A stretch of 64,000 bases of DNA from Bacillus sp. es.036 (GTDB lineage Bacteria > Bacillota > Bacilli > Bacillales > Guptibacillaceae), in contig NZ_PDIZ01000001.1 in the NCBI RefSeq assembly GCF_002563635.1, positions 1,798,001-1,862,000 of the forward strand. Reading direction: 5' to 3'. The position numbers and the translations under genes were made by a program. Every line of letters starts with the position of its first letter. The stretch's first letter is position 1. Of the stretch, positions 28,277 to 37,200 are shown piece by piece. The notes under the pieces were generated by a model. That model was not told where the DNA came from and made no database searches. It saw only the letters and a program-made list of their open reading frames with translations.

Positions 28277-29167
28277 TTAGGCTCTAGGATGATAAGTGGA
28301 ATAAATATCCTTTAGCCTCGCTTTAGTCACATGTGTATAAATCTGTGTTGTAGAAATATCGGCATGTCCAAGAAGCTCCTGTACCGCTCTTAAATCAGCG
28401 CCATTTTCTAATAAATGGGTAGCAAATGAATGTCTTAACGTATGTGGCGTAAGAGGCTTAAGAATGTTTGCTTTTACTGCAAGCTTCTTAAGAATTTTCC
28501 AGAACCCTTGTCTTGATAAGCTTTCACCACGATGGTTCAAAAACAGCATATCCGTTCGATTCTTTTTCATTAATTGCCCCCTACCTTCATCAAGATAGGT
28601 CGTGAGAGCATCTCTTGCCATTTTACCTAGCGGAACGATTCTTTCTTTATTTCCCTTACCTATTGTTCGAATAAATCCCATCGTTAAATGGATATCTTCC
28701 ATTTTCAATTCAATTAATTCACTAACGCGTAAACCCGTCGCATATAACACCTCTAGCATCGCGCGATCACGTTTACCAAAGGGGGTAGAATAATCTGGAG
28801 CTTCCAATAATTGCTCAACTTCTGCTGTTGATAGGATTTTAGGTAACTTCCGCTCTGTTTTGGGAGTTTCGATATGTACAGAAGGATCCTGTTCAGCAGC
28901 CTTCTCCCGAAGTAAAAACTGATGAAACGCTCGTATAGATGCAATATTACGAGCAATTGTAGTGGATGCTTTCCCACTGTCTCTAAGAGCATAGAGATAG
29001 TTTACAATATGCATGCGCCGCACATCATTCAATGAAGATATATTCTCATATTCAATTAAATGTTTTAAATATTGAGCGAGATCTCGCCTGTATGCATCGA
29101 GCGTATTTTTGGACAGGCTTCGCTCAACGATTAAATAATGTAAAAAATCCTGTACCTGATCTTTCAT
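28277..29167 (-). CDS. xerD: Site-specific tyrosine recombinase XerD
   Basis: A 296-residue tyrosine recombinase. The N-terminal SAM-like domain is followed by the catalytic residues Arg147, Lys171, His242, Arg245, His268 and Tyr277 ([43 protein letters not shown]). With its partner it resolves chromosome dimers at dif. The ATG at 29167 has GGGAG 9 bases upstream; a 17-codon upstream extension is rejected since it would overlap yqzK. RipX/XerD in this neighbourhood (next to fur and deoB) is conserved. Confidence 0.95.
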   Translation of the reverse strand: MKDQVQDFLHYLIVERSLSKNTLDAYRRDLAQYLKHLIEYENISSLNDVRRMHIVNYLYALRDSGKASTTIARNIASIRAFHQFLLREKAAEQDPSVHIETPKTERKLPKILSTAEVEQLLEAPDYSTPFGKRDRAMLEVLYATGLRVSELIELKMEDIHLTMGFIRTIGKGNKERIVPLGKMARDALTTYLDEGRGQLMKKNRTDMLFLNHRGESLSRQGFWKILKKLAVKANILKPLTPHTLRHSFATHLLENGADLRAVQELLGHADISTTQIYTHVTKARLKDIYSTYHPRA

Positions 29168-29180
29168 TGCAAACGCTCCC

Positions 29181-29408
29181 TTATTCACCTGTCTGGTAAA
29201 ACAAATTGAGCCTTTCAAGGAAAGTGAGCTGAGTATCCGATTTCATTTGAACGACTTTCACCGCTTTTCCTTGTGGCACATCATAGCGATGGTAATTCTG
29301 GTATTCTTGATTTACCCAGAGAATGCCAAAGTAAAATAGTAAAGTACATCCAGTAAAAAGCAAGAAAACTTTCATTGTATCTAAAACAACCAATAGACCC
29401 TGTTTCAA
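29181..29408 (-). CDS. yqzK: YqzK family protein (DUF4227)
   Basis: A 75-residue protein with one N-terminal membrane segment (about 11-31) and a short soluble tail. It matches YqzK/DUF4227 in length and location between xerD and fur; no function is known. The start is TTG, with GGAGG 9 bases upstream. Part of this ribosome site is inside a 10-bp stem (29419-29453), so translation may be modulated. It lies 13 bases ahead of xerD. Confidence 0.85.
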   Translation of the reverse strand: MKQGLLVVLDTMKVFLLFTGCTLLFYFGILWVNQEYQNYHRYDVPQGKAVKVVQMKSDTQLTFLERLNLFYQTGE

Positions 29409-29418
29409 TCTAACGCAC

Positions 29419-29453
29419 CTCCATCTCTAGTAAAAGGTATGCCAGAGATGGAG
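29419..29453 (-). promoter_or_regulatory. Hairpin covering the yqzK ribosome site
   Basis: A perfect 10-bp inverted repeat CTCCATCTCT/AGAGATGGAG with a 15-base loop overlaps the GGAGG ribosome site (29418-29422). On the plus strand it is followed by six T residues, so it could also stop antisense transcription. Confidence 0.6.
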
Positions 29454-29503
29454 TTTTTTATACATCGTTAGGAATTGTAGGGTCACAAAAATTGTTTTAA
29501 CTA

Positions 29504-29983
29504 TTAACTATGATTAACAGCTTGTTCTGACTGTTCTTTATCTTCCTGCTTTTGACAGCGATAACAGATTCCATGAAACGTTAGACGATGATCTTTGATT
29601 TTAAAGTTCCAATCGTTTTCAACTACTTTTTCTACATCTCCAAGCAAATCTTCCTGAATTTCATCTACTGCACCACACTCAATACAAACCAGGTGATGAT
29701 GAAAATGGGCAGCACCCTCTTGTCTTAGATCAAACCTTGACACACCATCGCCAAAATTGATTTTATCAACGATTTTCAATTCAGCTAGTAGCTCAAGCGT
29801 ACGATAAACCGTTGCTAGGCCAATTTCAGGAGATTTCTCTTTAACGAGTAAATACACATCTTCAGCACTTAAATGGTCTTCTTCGTTCTCAAGAAGGACC
29901 CGTACGGTTGCTTCCCGTTGAGGTGTTAGCTTATAGCTTTGAGAATGAAGATGTTTCTTAATTCGATCGATTCTGCTTTCCAT
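29504..29983 (-). CDS. fur: Ferric uptake repressor family protein Fur
   Basis: A 159-residue Fur-family regulator. An N-terminal winged helix (about 1-85) precedes the metal-binding dimer domain with HHHL (residues 95-98), C100-x2-C103 and C140-x2-C143, the structural zinc site. Fur with Fe2+ represses iron uptake genes. The ATG at 29983 gives MESRIDRIKK and has GGGAGG 10 bases upstream. It carries a perfect sigma-A promoter with an adjacent Fur/PerR-type box, so autoregulation is likely. Identity as Fur rather than PerR or Zur rests on location beside yqzK and spoIIM. Confidence 0.93.
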   Translation of the reverse strand: MESRIDRIKKHLHSQSYKLTPQREATVRVLLENEEDHLSAEDVYLLVKEKSPEIGLATVYRTLELLAELKIVDKINFGDGVSRFDLRQEGAAHFHHHLVCIECGAVDEIQEDLLGDVEKVVENDWNFKIKDHRLTFHGICYRCQKQEDKEQSEQAVNHS

Positions 29984-30017
29984 GTCCCATTTCCCTCCCT
30001 CGATCGATGCCATTTTC

Positions 30018-30046
30018 ATTATAAGCAGTAGGCAAAACGGTGTCAA
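30018..30046 (-). promoter_or_regulatory. Sigma-A promoter of fur
   Basis: The minus strand has TTGACA, a 17-base spacer and TATAAT: a perfect consensus promoter, 35 bases upstream of the fur start codon. Confidence 0.9.
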
Positions 30047-30047
30047 A

Positions 30048-30062
30048 TTAAAATCATTATCA
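30048..30062 (-). promoter_or_regulatory. Fur/PerR-type operator next to the fur promoter
   Basis: TGATAATGATTTTAA matches 12 of 14 symmetric positions of the 7-1-7 box TGATAATNATTATCA, directly upstream of the -35. The fur gene is under PerR control in B. subtilis; here the binding protein could be Fur or PerR. Confidence 0.6.
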
Positions 30063-30104
30063 ACCCGAAATTGTAATTATTATTATCTGATATTTATTTC
30101 AACA

Positions 30105-30746
30105 TTATTTTATATCTACAACTGCTTTTATTAATCCAGGTGATAAATAGGCTTCAAACCACGCTGCAACACATAAAATCACCAAAGCACACAAAATCAG
30201 AGCCGAAAACCTCATGAATGGAGGGAGGATTGGTTCTGACCTTCTTTTCATAACTAATTGTTTCATTAGCCTAAGTGAAAATGTTAAAGAAGCTGTAGCT
30301 ACCACAATCATTACCGGAACGGCTAGGATGTTTTGTGGAAATACAGAAACGAAAGCCAACAAAAAGCCTTTCCAACTCATTTGGTTAACTAGAAACCCTA
30401 CAGTAAACCCTACAACAATTCCTTTTAGAAAAAGCATCACTAACACAATAGGGAGACCGATAATTGTAAGACCAAGAAGCCACATCAAACCGATATACTT
30501 TGCATAGTGTGTTAAACTTTGCTGAAACATTTCAGAAGATGATGCAAATTGGCCATCGGATACCTGTCCAAAAAAACGAGTTAAATAAACCGCAAGTTCT
30601 TCTTTTTGAGTGAAACTTAAACTATTTACGATAACAGCTCCAAACACAATTCCCATCAGAAACAAAACCGCAATAAATGTGTAGAGAGATAACTGATCTG
30701 ATAGATGAGCGGATATCATTTGCTTTAGACGTCTACTACGACTCAT
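30105..30746 (-). CDS. spoIIM: Stage II sporulation protein M
   Basis: A 213-residue membrane protein with about five hydrophobic segments, of the SpoIIM (DUF95) family: FFGQVSDGQ and FVSVFPQNILAVPVM are recognisable. With SpoIID and SpoIIP it drives septal peptidoglycan remodelling during engulfment. It has its own sigma-E promoter, fitting mother-cell expression, and lies between endoQ and fur as in B. subtilis. Confidence 0.94.
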   Translation of the reverse strand: MSRSRRLKQMISAHLSDQLSLYTFIAVLFLMGIVFGAVIVNSLSFTQKEELAVYLTRFFGQVSDGQFASSSEMFQQSLTHYAKYIGLMWLLGLTIIGLPIVLVMLFLKGIVVGFTVGFLVNQMSWKGFLLAFVSVFPQNILAVPVMIVVATASLTFSLRLMKQLVMKRRSEPILPPFMRFSALILCALVILCVAAWFEAYLSPGLIKAVVDIK

Positions 30747-30777
30747 ACGTCTTCCCCCTTCATACCACCTTTGGTAA

Positions 30778-30806
30778 AGTCTATGAAAAGGGAGTGAAAC
30801 GTATGA
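30778..30806 (-). promoter_or_regulatory. Sigma-E promoter of spoIIM
   Basis: The minus strand carries TCATACG, a 14-base spacer and CATAGACT, matching the sigma-E consensus closely and placing the start about 25 bases ahead of spoIIM. Known to be sigma-E dependent in B. subtilis. Confidence 0.75.
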
Positions 30807-30818
30807 CTAATCGATAGA

Positions 30819-31982
30819 TTATCTCTTCTGCTTGATGACCTTTCCGTATGTCCCACCACCGCCTTGTTTTAATGCAAGTTCTCCACTTCGTGAAAGGACA
30901 ATTAAATGTGCGAGTGGTTCACCTACTACATTAGCCAAATCACTTTCGCTAACGGCATGGAGAATGTTCATTTCGGTGCCAAAAACAGCTAAAAGCCGTT
31001 CGAATGTTTTCGGACCAAGTCCTGGAAGAAAATCTAAGGGAACATGGTGAATATAAGGCGGGCGCATAGGATGAGTGGAAGCTGAACTTAATTCTTGAAT
31101 TCGATTCAATACTCCTTTCACTATTTTATGACTACCACAAACTTCGCAATGGGTTTGAAGTACAGGGGTGTGACATTGAGAACAACTAGTTCTATAATAC
31201 TTACCTAACTTTGGACTTAAGCCAAAATTCGCTTTAATCCCCCGCCCTTCAACTCCTTTTAAAGCCTTCGACCATTCTGTAAATGACGCCTCTCTTACAG
31301 ATAATAGCTGATATTCCCTAGCCATTTTTTGTATGGAGTGCGCATCGGAATTAGTTAAATAAGGGAAAGTATGAAGCTCCTGGATCTGATCTGCCATTTG
31401 CGTATCTGACGAAAGTCCTAGTTCAATTCCGTCTATTTTATTAAGATCCAGCACTTCACTTATTGACCGATTAACCCCTTTACCATAAAGACTTTTAAAT
31501 GGCGTAAATACATGAGCAGGTATGAATAAACCAGCAAGTTCTCTTGTTTTCTCTTGAATAACTTCAGCCTTTTCATAGATCCTCTGTGAGCTAAGCGAGA
31601 CGTTTTTCATGCGAGAATTAAGCCACTCTGAAAAATGTTTCATTTTTGATAAATTCGGCAAATACACTAATACGTGAATGGGACCGTGGCAGTTTTCATC
31701 ATAGATTTCAATTTCGGTTCCTAAAATGAGCGTAAGCGACCCGAAGCGAATGCCACCATCTTTTAATTCATACCCTTGACCTCTAACAATGTATTCTTCC
31801 AACTCTGCCATTACTTCAGGAACGTGACAATCAATGACACCAATCATATCAAGACCTTTTCTCGATCTCGCTTCTTTTAAGATTGCAGATAGGGTTAAAG
31901 ACTTTGCTCCTGTTATTTTTACTGCTTTATTGGTCCTTGTCCTCCCAATATGAATATGGAAATCTGCATAACATGACTTCAT
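30819..31982 (-). CDS. yqxK: Endonuclease Q family protein (YqxK-like)
   Basis: A 387-residue protein with a PHP-type metallohydrolase domain (DFHIHIG at residues 7-13, VIDCHVPE, NSDAHSI), a four-cysteine zinc finger around SCSQCH...CEVCGSH, and a helix-hairpin-helix near LPGLGPKTFERLL. EndoQ enzymes nick DNA 5' of deaminated bases such as uracil and hypoxanthine (family knowledge). It overlaps nudF by four bases. Repair activity is inferred; it lies at the YqxK location. Confidence 0.88.
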   Translation of the reverse strand: MKSCYADFHIHIGRTRTNKAVKITGAKSLTLSAILKEARSRKGLDMIGVIDCHVPEVMAELEEYIVRGQGYELKDGGIRFGSLTLILGTEIEIYDENCHGPIHVLVYLPNLSKMKHFSEWLNSRMKNVSLSSQRIYEKAEVIQEKTRELAGLFIPAHVFTPFKSLYGKGVNRSISEVLDLNKIDGIELGLSSDTQMADQIQELHTFPYLTNSDAHSIQKMAREYQLLSVREASFTEWSKALKGVEGRGIKANFGLSPKLGKYYRTSCSQCHTPVLQTHCEVCGSHKIVKGVLNRIQELSSASTHPMRPPYIHHVPLDFLPGLGPKTFERLLAVFGTEMNILHAVSESDLANVVGEPLAHLIVLSRSGELALKQGGGGTYGKVIKQKR

Positions 31983-32521
31983 TTCATGAGCTTCATTTTT
32001 AAATACATGATCGCATATGCCGTTTTTGCGTCATGAATCTCTTGGCTATCTAGCATTTCTTCCATTTCTTCTATTGATAAATGAAGTAGATCAAGAAATT
32101 CATCTTCATCAGCGGACTGTTCTCCCTTTTTCGTTAATCCTTTGGCAACATATAAATGGACAAGCTCATTAGCAAAGCCCGGAGATGTATAGAACGAAAT
32201 CACTTTTTCAAGTTTTTCACACGTATAACCTGTTTCTTCTTCTAGTTCACGCACAGCAGTTAATTCAGGCTCTTCACCTTGCTCAAGTTTACCTGCTGGT
32301 ATTTCTACAATCGCTTTGCCAAGCGCTTTACGATATTGCCTAACCGCGAGTATTTTATCATCAGGTGTTTGAGCAATAATCGCAACTGCACCGGGATGAT
32401 CAATTAATTCTCGCTTGCTTTGTTTACCATTCGGTAACTGCACATCCTCTACTCTAACGTCAATAATCCTACCTTCATAAATCGTTTCTGAGTGCAAGGT
32501 CTTTTCATATAAATGGTCCAT
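31979..32521 (-). CDS. nudF: ADP-ribose pyrophosphatase (Nudix) NudF
   Basis: A 180-residue Nudix hydrolase. The Nudix box GKLEQGEEPELTAVRELEEETGY includes REL.EE.GY; the FYTSPGFANELVHLYVA loop fits the ADPRase subgroup. It cleaves ADP-ribose to AMP and ribose 5-phosphate. ATGA-type overlap with the downstream endoQ gene shows cotranscription. It is divergent from mciZ, as in B. subtilis. Confidence 0.94.
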   Translation of the reverse strand: MDHLYEKTLHSETIYEGRIIDVRVEDVQLPNGKQSKRELIDHPGAVAIIAQTPDDKILAVRQYRKALGKAIVEIPAGKLEQGEEPELTAVRELEEETGYTCEKLEKVISFYTSPGFANELVHLYVAKGLTKKGEQSADEDEFLDLLHLSIEEMEEMLDSQEIHDAKTAYAIMYLKMKLMK

Positions 32522-32633
32522 TGCTTCATCATCTCCTGGTTCTAAAAATTATAATCGATACATAAAGTCTATCACATGAGACAAATAATAGGGAAAGATA
32601 GCACCGTATCGAACTATTTAGGAGGTCTTGATT

Positions 32634-32792
32634 ATGAAAGTTTATATTCAGCCGAATGGGATTACGATGGTTGGAAAACCAAAGCAAATTCAATTAATGA
32701 TCAGACACTATATGAATCATTATGAAACGATTGAAGAATGGATTCACGCCCCTGCAGTTCGTACAAAATCGCACTTGAGATTAATTCAATAA
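32634..32792 (+). CDS. mciZ: MciZ-like FtsZ inhibitor peptide
   Basis: A 52-codon gene with a strong GGAGG 8 bases upstream of its ATG. Its first 40 residues align well with the 40-residue B. subtilis MciZ (both have MKV, G, VGK, I, Y, WI and P at matching spacing), and the location upstream of nudF is the same. MciZ inhibits FtsZ assembly in the mother cell during sporulation. This homologue has a 12-residue basic C-terminal extension absent from the B. subtilis peptide. A sigma-E promoter could not be identified with confidence. Confidence 0.8.
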   Translation: MKVYIQPNGITMVGKPKQIQLMIRHYMNHYETIEEWIHAPAVRTKSHLRLIQ

Positions 32793-32796
32793 ACAA

Positions 32797-32827
32797 GAAA
32801 CGCTGCCAGATATTTTGGCAGCGTTTC
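32797..32827. terminator. Bidirectional terminator between mciZ and pncA
   Basis: A perfect 12-bp stem GAAACGCTGCCA/TGGCAGCGTTTC with a 7-base loop lies between the stops of the two convergent genes; T-rich sequence follows on the minus strand. Confidence 0.8.
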
Positions 32828-32831
32828 TGCT

Positions 32832-33368
32832 TTAACGAATGTCGGTTTTGAAGATGTTTTTCATTTGCTGTAAAAAAACATCATGGTGTTCAGAAAATGT
32901 AGCCATACAATTGCTTTGAGCAACGGTATGAAACCCTCTTGCATAGGCACCATAAGCGGTTAAAAAATCACATATATCGGTACATACGCCTGAGAGATGA
33001 ACGGTGTCTATGTTTTTGCTCTTCAATATTTCTTCCAGGTTTGTGTTATAAAAAGCATCATATTCTGTTTTAGGTACATAGGTTACTTGTGCAAGATTTT
33101 GATTCGCTTCAAACCAAGTTTTCAATTCCCCATATAAGTCCTGGCCCCAGGATCCGATAACATTATGTACGGGCCAAATCTTAAAGTGCTCATCATTTTC
33201 TTGATGGGCATCCATACATATGACAACTTCCTTTCCTTCTTCAAGAAACTCGTTTGCGAGCGTGATAATATTTGGAACAATCTCCTGCCCTACTTTTCCT
33301 GAAGTAAGTCCACCTTGATCGTGAATAAAGTCATTGCTCATATCAATAATTAATAACGCTTCTTTCAT
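32832..33368 (-). CDS. pncA: Isochorismatase-family amidohydrolase, probable nicotinamidase
   Basis: A 178-residue cysteine hydrolase. From the ATG at 33368 the catalytic triad is Asp9 (IDMSNDF), Lys100 (PKTEYDAF) and Cys129 (SGVCTDIC), and the metal-site pattern DAH plus a downstream His fits nicotinamidases, which release ammonia from nicotinamide in NAD salvage. The start was chosen because AGGAGG is spaced 8 bases; an ATG one codon earlier is too close. A sigma-A promoter lies just upstream. Other isochorismatase-family substrates cannot be excluded. Confidence 0.8.
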   Translation of the reverse strand: MKEALLIIDMSNDFIHDQGGLTSGKVGQEIVPNIITLANEFLEEGKEVVICMDAHQENDEHFKIWPVHNVIGSWGQDLYGELKTWFEANQNLAQVTYVPKTEYDAFYNTNLEEILKSKNIDTVHLSGVCTDICDFLTAYGAYARGFHTVAQSNCMATFSEHHDVFLQQMKNIFKTDIR

Positions 33369-33391
33369 CATTCTCCCCTCCTAGTGTCTTT

Positions 33392-33420
33392 ACTATAGCA
33401 GGTGATTTTCCACGTGACAA
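33392..33420 (-). promoter_or_regulatory. Sigma-A promoter of pncA
   Basis: The minus strand has TTGTCA, a 17-base spacer and TATAGT, five of six matches in each hexamer, 25 bases ahead of the start codon. Confidence 0.75.
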
Positions 33421-33507
33421 GACACCAATTACCAGCATATCATTGGCGTGAAATCGCTTATAACGGTACACTTAAAATAGAATTAATTTTGGGAGGTATG
33501 CTTCGTT

Positions 33508-34419
33508 ATGAAAACCAATCAAATTGGCAATTCAAAGCTGCATGTTAGTGAAATCGGACTAGGAACCATGTCACTAGGAACCGATCGAGCGAAAGCTGTC
33601 TCACTCATTCATGAGGCGATCGATAACGGCGTTACATTTATTGATACAGCAGATTTGTATGACTTCGGTTTAAATGAAGAAATCGTTGGAGAGGCATTGC
33701 GTGATCGAAGAGATTCAGTTGTTCTTGCAACCAAGGCAGGGAATCATTTCGAAGAAGGGAAAGAGGGATGGTACTGGGATCCTTCTAAAAAGCATATTAA
33801 GGGAGCCTTAAAAGACAGTTTGAGACGTTTGAAAACAGATCATATTGACCTTTTCCAACTACATGGTGGTACGATTGAAGATCCGATTGATGAAACGATC
33901 GAGGCTTTCGAGGAATTAAAATCTGAAGGCCTCATTATTGAATATGGGATTTCTAGCATTCGACCAAATGTGATTCGTGAATTTGTAAAGAAGTCTTCTA
34001 TCGCTTCAGTCATGATGCAATATAGTATACTAGATCGTCGGCCTGAAGAAGAAATGCTAGATTTATTGCATAACAATAACATTAGTGTCATTGCTAGGGG
34101 TCCTCTCGCTAAAGGAATGTTAACAGATCGATATGATGAAAAAATTAAAGAAGATGGTTTTCTCGACTATTCTAAATTTGATGTTCTTGAAACAGTTAAA
34201 CAGCTGAATGAGATAAAAGGGGACAAGCGCAATATGACTCAGACGGCACTTAAATATGCACTTGCTCACCCTGCTGTAGCCACCGTTATTCCCGGAGCTA
34301 GTCGAAGTGAACAACTTCTTGCAAACATTACCGCACAGAATGCTCCAGACTTAACACCCGATGAAGTACAAAAAATACGTGACGTTTCGAATAAAAATGT
34401 ATATGATAAGCACCGTTAA
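33508..34419 (+). CDS. yqkF: Aldo/keto reductase (YqkF-like)
   Basis: A 303-residue NADPH-dependent TIM-barrel oxidoreductase. The catalytic tetrad is Asp46, Tyr51, Lys76 and His119 (FIDTADLYDFG, LATKAG, LFQLHGG). The C-terminal PGASRSEQLLANI is the coenzyme-binding motif. The substrate is unknown. It sits near nudF/mciZ as YqkF does in B. subtilis. GGGAGG precedes the ATG. Transcription is divergent from pncA. Confidence 0.9.
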   Translation: MKTNQIGNSKLHVSEIGLGTMSLGTDRAKAVSLIHEAIDNGVTFIDTADLYDFGLNEEIVGEALRDRRDSVVLATKAGNHFEEGKEGWYWDPSKKHIKGALKDSLRRLKTDHIDLFQLHGGTIEDPIDETIEAFEELKSEGLIIEYGISSIRPNVIREFVKKSSIASVMMQYSILDRRPEEEMLDLLHNNNISVIARGPLAKGMLTDRYDEKIKEDGFLDYSKFDVLETVKQLNEIKGDKRNMTQTALKYALAHPAVATVIPGASRSEQLLANITAQNAPDLTPDEVQKIRDVSNKNVYDKHR

Positions 34420-34424
34420 ATTTA

Positions 34425-34454
34425 AAATAGCGCAGTCATTTGACTGCGCTATTT
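34425..34454. terminator. Bidirectional terminator between aldo/keto reductase gene and scoB
   Basis: A perfect 14-bp stem AAATAGCGCAGTCA/TGACTGCGCTATTT with a TT loop lies between the convergent stops; T-rich flanks on both strands. Confidence 0.85.
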
Positions 34455-34477
34455 CCTTTTCAACTCAAAATTAAAAT

Positions 34478-35146
34478 CTAAAAGGCGTCTAATATGGGAT
34501 TATTTATTATTAGTTCTGGTTCTGTTGACGCTTGAATTTGCTCAATACTATAGCCAGTTGCCACTTCTTTTAATACAAGTCCTTCAACCGTAATATCAAG
34601 AACAGCTCGATCCGTAATAATGCGATTGACAACACCTTTCCCTGTTAGAGGGAGGCTACATGAGTTTAGAATTTTAGGTTCTCCATTTTTGTTAACGTGG
34701 TCCATGATCACCACAATCCGTTTTGCTCCATGAACGAGATCCATTGCTCCTCCCATTCCTTTAATCATCTTTCCAGGTATCATCCAATTCGCAAGATCGC
34801 CATTTTTCGAAACTTCCATTCCACCTAAAATGGCCACGTCAATATGTCCTCCTCGAATCATTGCAAATGACTCAGAACTATCAAAATAAGCGGCTCCTTG
34901 CATTGCAGTAACCGTTTCTTTTCCTGCATTAATTAAGTCAGGATCAACCTCGCCTTCACTTGGATAAGGTCCAATACCTAGAAGGCCATTTTCCGATTGA
35001 AGAACGATCTTTTTACCATCTGGAATGTAATTAGCTACCATTGTCGGCATTCCAATTCCCAGATTTACGTAAGAGCCGTCCAGGATTTCTTTTTCAGCAC
35101 GTCTTGCAATCTTTTCACGAACTGCTGCTTTATCTACTTTAACCAT
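34478..35146 (-). CDS. scoB: 3-oxoacid CoA-transferase subunit B (ScoB/AtoA)
   Basis: A 222-residue class I CoA-transferase beta subunit. The catalytic glutamate lies in [13 protein letters not shown] (Glu52 from the chosen start), and [13 protein letters not shown] is the family signature. It transfers CoA, most often from succinyl-CoA, to acetoacetate. It lies 7 bases after scoA. The ATG at 35146 gives a better spacing from AGGAGG than the ATG one codon earlier. Confidence 0.93.
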   Translation of the reverse strand: MVKVDKAAVREKIARRAEKEILDGSYVNLGIGMPTMVANYIPDGKKIVLQSENGLLGIGPYPSEGEVDPDLINAGKETVTAMQGAAYFDSSESFAMIRGGHIDVAILGGMEVSKNGDLANWMIPGKMIKGMGGAMDLVHGAKRIVVIMDHVNKNGEPKILNSCSLPLTGKGVVNRIITDRAVLDITVEGLVLKEVATGYSIEQIQASTEPELIINNPILDAF

Positions 35147-35156
35147 CATTAGCCTC

Positions 35157-35843
35157 CTATCGCGTTGTTAATCGCTCAATCTTCTTTTGCTGCTCACCAA
35201 CAATAACCTTCTGTACATAAATGCTCGGAGTATGAATAGAATCTGGATCTAACTCTCCAATCCCCACTAATTCTTCTACTTCTGCAACCGTTACTTTTCC
35301 TGCGGCTGCAATCATTGGATTAAAGTTGCGTGCCGTTTTGTTGTAGACTAAATTCCCCATTACATCTCCTTTGAGTGCTCGAACAAAGGAAAAATCAGCT
35401 TGTATCGCTTCTTCAAGTAAGTATTCTTTTCCATTAAATGTTTTTACTTCCTTTCCTTCAGCAATCGGCGTTCCGACGCCGGCTGGAGTATAGAAAGCTG
35501 GGATTCCAGCCCCCCCAGCTCTAATTCGTTCTGCCAGCGTTCCTTGTGGAATGAGCTCCACTTCTAATTCTCCTGAAAGCACCTGTCTTTCAAACTCTTT
35601 GTTTTCACCAACGTAAGATCCAATCATTTTTTTAATCTGTTTATTTTTAAGAAGCAATCCCAGCCCCCAGTCATCAACTCCACAGTTGTTTGATATGACT
35701 GTTAAGTCCTTCGTTCCCCTCTCTTTTAATGCAAGAATTAAATTTTCTGGAATACCTACTAAGCCAAACCCACCAACAAGAATCGTTGCCCCGTCCTGAA
35801 CATCTTGTACTGCTTCTTGAAATGTATCAAGTATTGGTTTCAT
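35157..35843 (-). CDS. scoA: 3-oxoacid CoA-transferase subunit A (ScoA/AtoD)
   Basis: A 228-residue class I CoA-transferase alpha subunit with the CoA-binding glycine-rich [14 protein letters not shown] and [12 protein letters not shown] segments. It forms a heteromer with ScoB. It lies 21 bases after the thiolase gene; AGGAGG at 9 bases. The pair activates acetoacetate, and the thiolase splits the product acetoacetyl-CoA. Whether the transfer substrate is succinyl-CoA or acetyl-CoA cannot be read from the sequence. Confidence 0.93.
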   Translation of the reverse strand: MKPILDTFQEAVQDVQDGATILVGGFGLVGIPENLILALKERGTKDLTVISNNCGVDDWGLGLLLKNKQIKKMIGSYVGENKEFERQVLSGELEVELIPQGTLAERIRAGGAGIPAFYTPAGVGTPIAEGKEVKTFNGKEYLLEEAIQADFSFVRALKGDVMGNLVYNKTARNFNPMIAAAGKVTVAEVEELVGIGELDPDSIHTPSIYVQKVIVGEQQKKIERLTTR

Positions 35844-35864
35844 TTACTTTTACCTCCTGCCATT

Positions 35865-37049
35865 TTAAGTTCGTTCAACAATTGTTGCTACTCCCTGTCC
35901 TCCACCAATACAAAGCGTAGCTAGACCATAGCGCTCATTTCTACGTTTCATTTCATGTAGTAGAGTTACTAGAATTCGAGTGCCACTTGCGCCAATCGGA
36001 TGACCAAGAGCGATCGCCCCACCGTTCACGTTTAAGATTTCTTTATTAAAATCAAGATCTCTTCCAACGGCAAGAGACTGTGCAGCAAAAGCCTCATTTG
36101 CTTCTACTAGATTCATTTGGTTCATTGAAAGCCCCGCACGTTCAAGTGCTTTCTTCGTAGCCGGAACTGGACCTAGCCCCATAACACTCGGATTTACTCC
36201 GCCGCTTGCATTCGAGCGAATAACAGCAAGGTATTCTAGTCCAAGTTCATCTGCCTTCTCTTTACTCATTAAAACAACAGCGGCTGCGCCGTCGTTAATT
36301 CCAGAAGCGTTTCCTGCCGTAACCCCACCATCTTTCTTAAAAGCTGGGCGTAACTTTGCAAGTTTATCAGCCGTCGTTCCTGGTTTAACGTATTCATCAG
36401 TATCAAATAATAGAGGTTCACCTTTTCGCTGCGGAATAGAAACTGGGAGAATTTCTTCTTTAAATCTTCCCTCTTCAATAGCAGCCTGTGCTTTTTGTTG
36501 ACTCCAGGCAGCAAATTCATCCATCTCTTCTCTTGTTAGATGATAATGATCGCACAGATTCTCAGCAGTAACACCCATATGATAATCGTTAAATGCGCAC
36601 CATAATCCATCTTGAATCATGCTATCCACCATCTTTTGGTCACCCATTCGTAAGCCTTCTCGTGCTCCGTTTAATAAATAAGGTGCCTGACTCATGTTCT
36701 CCATCCCACCGGCGACAACAATATCTTGATCGCCAAGCATAATAGATTGAGCTCCTAGATGAACGGTTTTCAATCCTGAACCACATACTTTATTGATTGT
36801 CATCGCAGGAGTTGAAACTGGGATTCCCGCTTTAATCGCAGCCTGACGAGCAGGATTTTGTCCGAGACCCGCTTGAAGAACGTTTCCCATAATGACTTCT
36901 TCCACCTGATCTATCGATAAGCCAGCTTTTTCGATCGCTCCCTTAATGACCGCGGCCCCAAGTTCTGTAGCAGATATAGATTTTAGTGAACCATTAAATG
37001 AACCTACCGGCGTTCTGATAGCGCTTACAATTACGACATCTCGACTCAT
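35865..37049 (-). CDS. Acetyl-CoA C-acetyltransferase (thiolase)
   Basis: A 394-residue type II thiolase with catalytic Cys89 (NKVCGSGLK), His350 ([10 protein letters not shown]) and Cys380 (LCIGGGQG). It cleaves acetoacetyl-CoA to two acetyl-CoA or runs in reverse. First gene of an operon with scoAB, so it completes acetoacetate degradation. It is transcribed away from the HMG-CoA lyase gene across a shared 158-base control region with a cre site and a long inverted repeat. AGGAGG precedes the ATG. Confidence 0.95.
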   Translation of the reverse strand: MSRDVVIVSAIRTPVGSFNGSLKSISATELGAAVIKGAIEKAGLSIDQVEEVIMGNVLQAGLGQNPARQAAIKAGIPVSTPAMTINKVCGSGLKTVHLGAQSIMLGDQDIVVAGGMENMSQAPYLLNGAREGLRMGDQKMVDSMIQDGLWCAFNDYHMGVTAENLCDHYHLTREEMDEFAAWSQQKAQAAIEEGRFKEEILPVSIPQRKGEPLLFDTDEYVKPGTTADKLAKLRPAFKKDGGVTAGNASGINDGAAAVVLMSKEKADELGLEYLAVIRSNASGGVNPSVMGLGPVPATKKALERAGLSMNQMNLVEANEAFAAQSLAVGRDLDFNKEILNVNGGAIALGHPIGASGTRILVTLLHEMKRRNERYGLATLCIGGGQGVATIVERT

Positions 37050-37090
37050 TTCGATTTCCTCCTTATGTATCTATGACTCTCTTCTACATA

Positions 37091-37132
37091 ATTCTTACTT
37101 AATTCAAAAAAATCCTTCCTTCAAGTAAGAAT
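37091..37132. repeat. 10-bp inverted repeat in the thiolase/HMG-CoA lyase intergenic region
   Basis: ATTCTTACTT (37091-37100) and AAGTAAGAAT (37123-37132) are perfect reverse complements separated by 22 bases. The centre-to-centre distance of 32 bp is about three helical turns, which suits cooperative binding of a dimeric regulator near the thiolase promoter. The protein is not known. Confidence 0.55.
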
Positions 37133-37154
37133 TTCCATTATTCAAACGATTCTC

Positions 37155-37183
37155 TTGCCAGACTCTATTTCCTTTGTTTTAAT
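37155..37183 (+). promoter_or_regulatory. Sigma-A promoter of the HMG-CoA lyase gene
   Basis: TTGCCA, a 17-base spacer, then TTTAAT. The expected start point at about 37190 falls within the downstream cre site. Confidence 0.6.
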
Positions 37184-37186
37184 TAA

Positions 37187-37200
37187 AGATAGCGCTTACA
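37187..37200 (-). promoter_or_regulatory. cre (CcpA) operator
   Basis: TGTAAGCGCTATCT on the minus strand matches 13 of 14 positions of TGWAANCGNTNWCA. It overlaps the predicted start point of the HMG-CoA lyase gene, an arrangement that gives glucose repression, and is upstream of the thiolase operon. Confidence 0.75.

Noticed and set aside
32540-32633. A sigma-E promoter for mciZ
   Set aside because: Several partial matches such as CATAAAGT were seen, but no -35/-10 pair had the right spacing.
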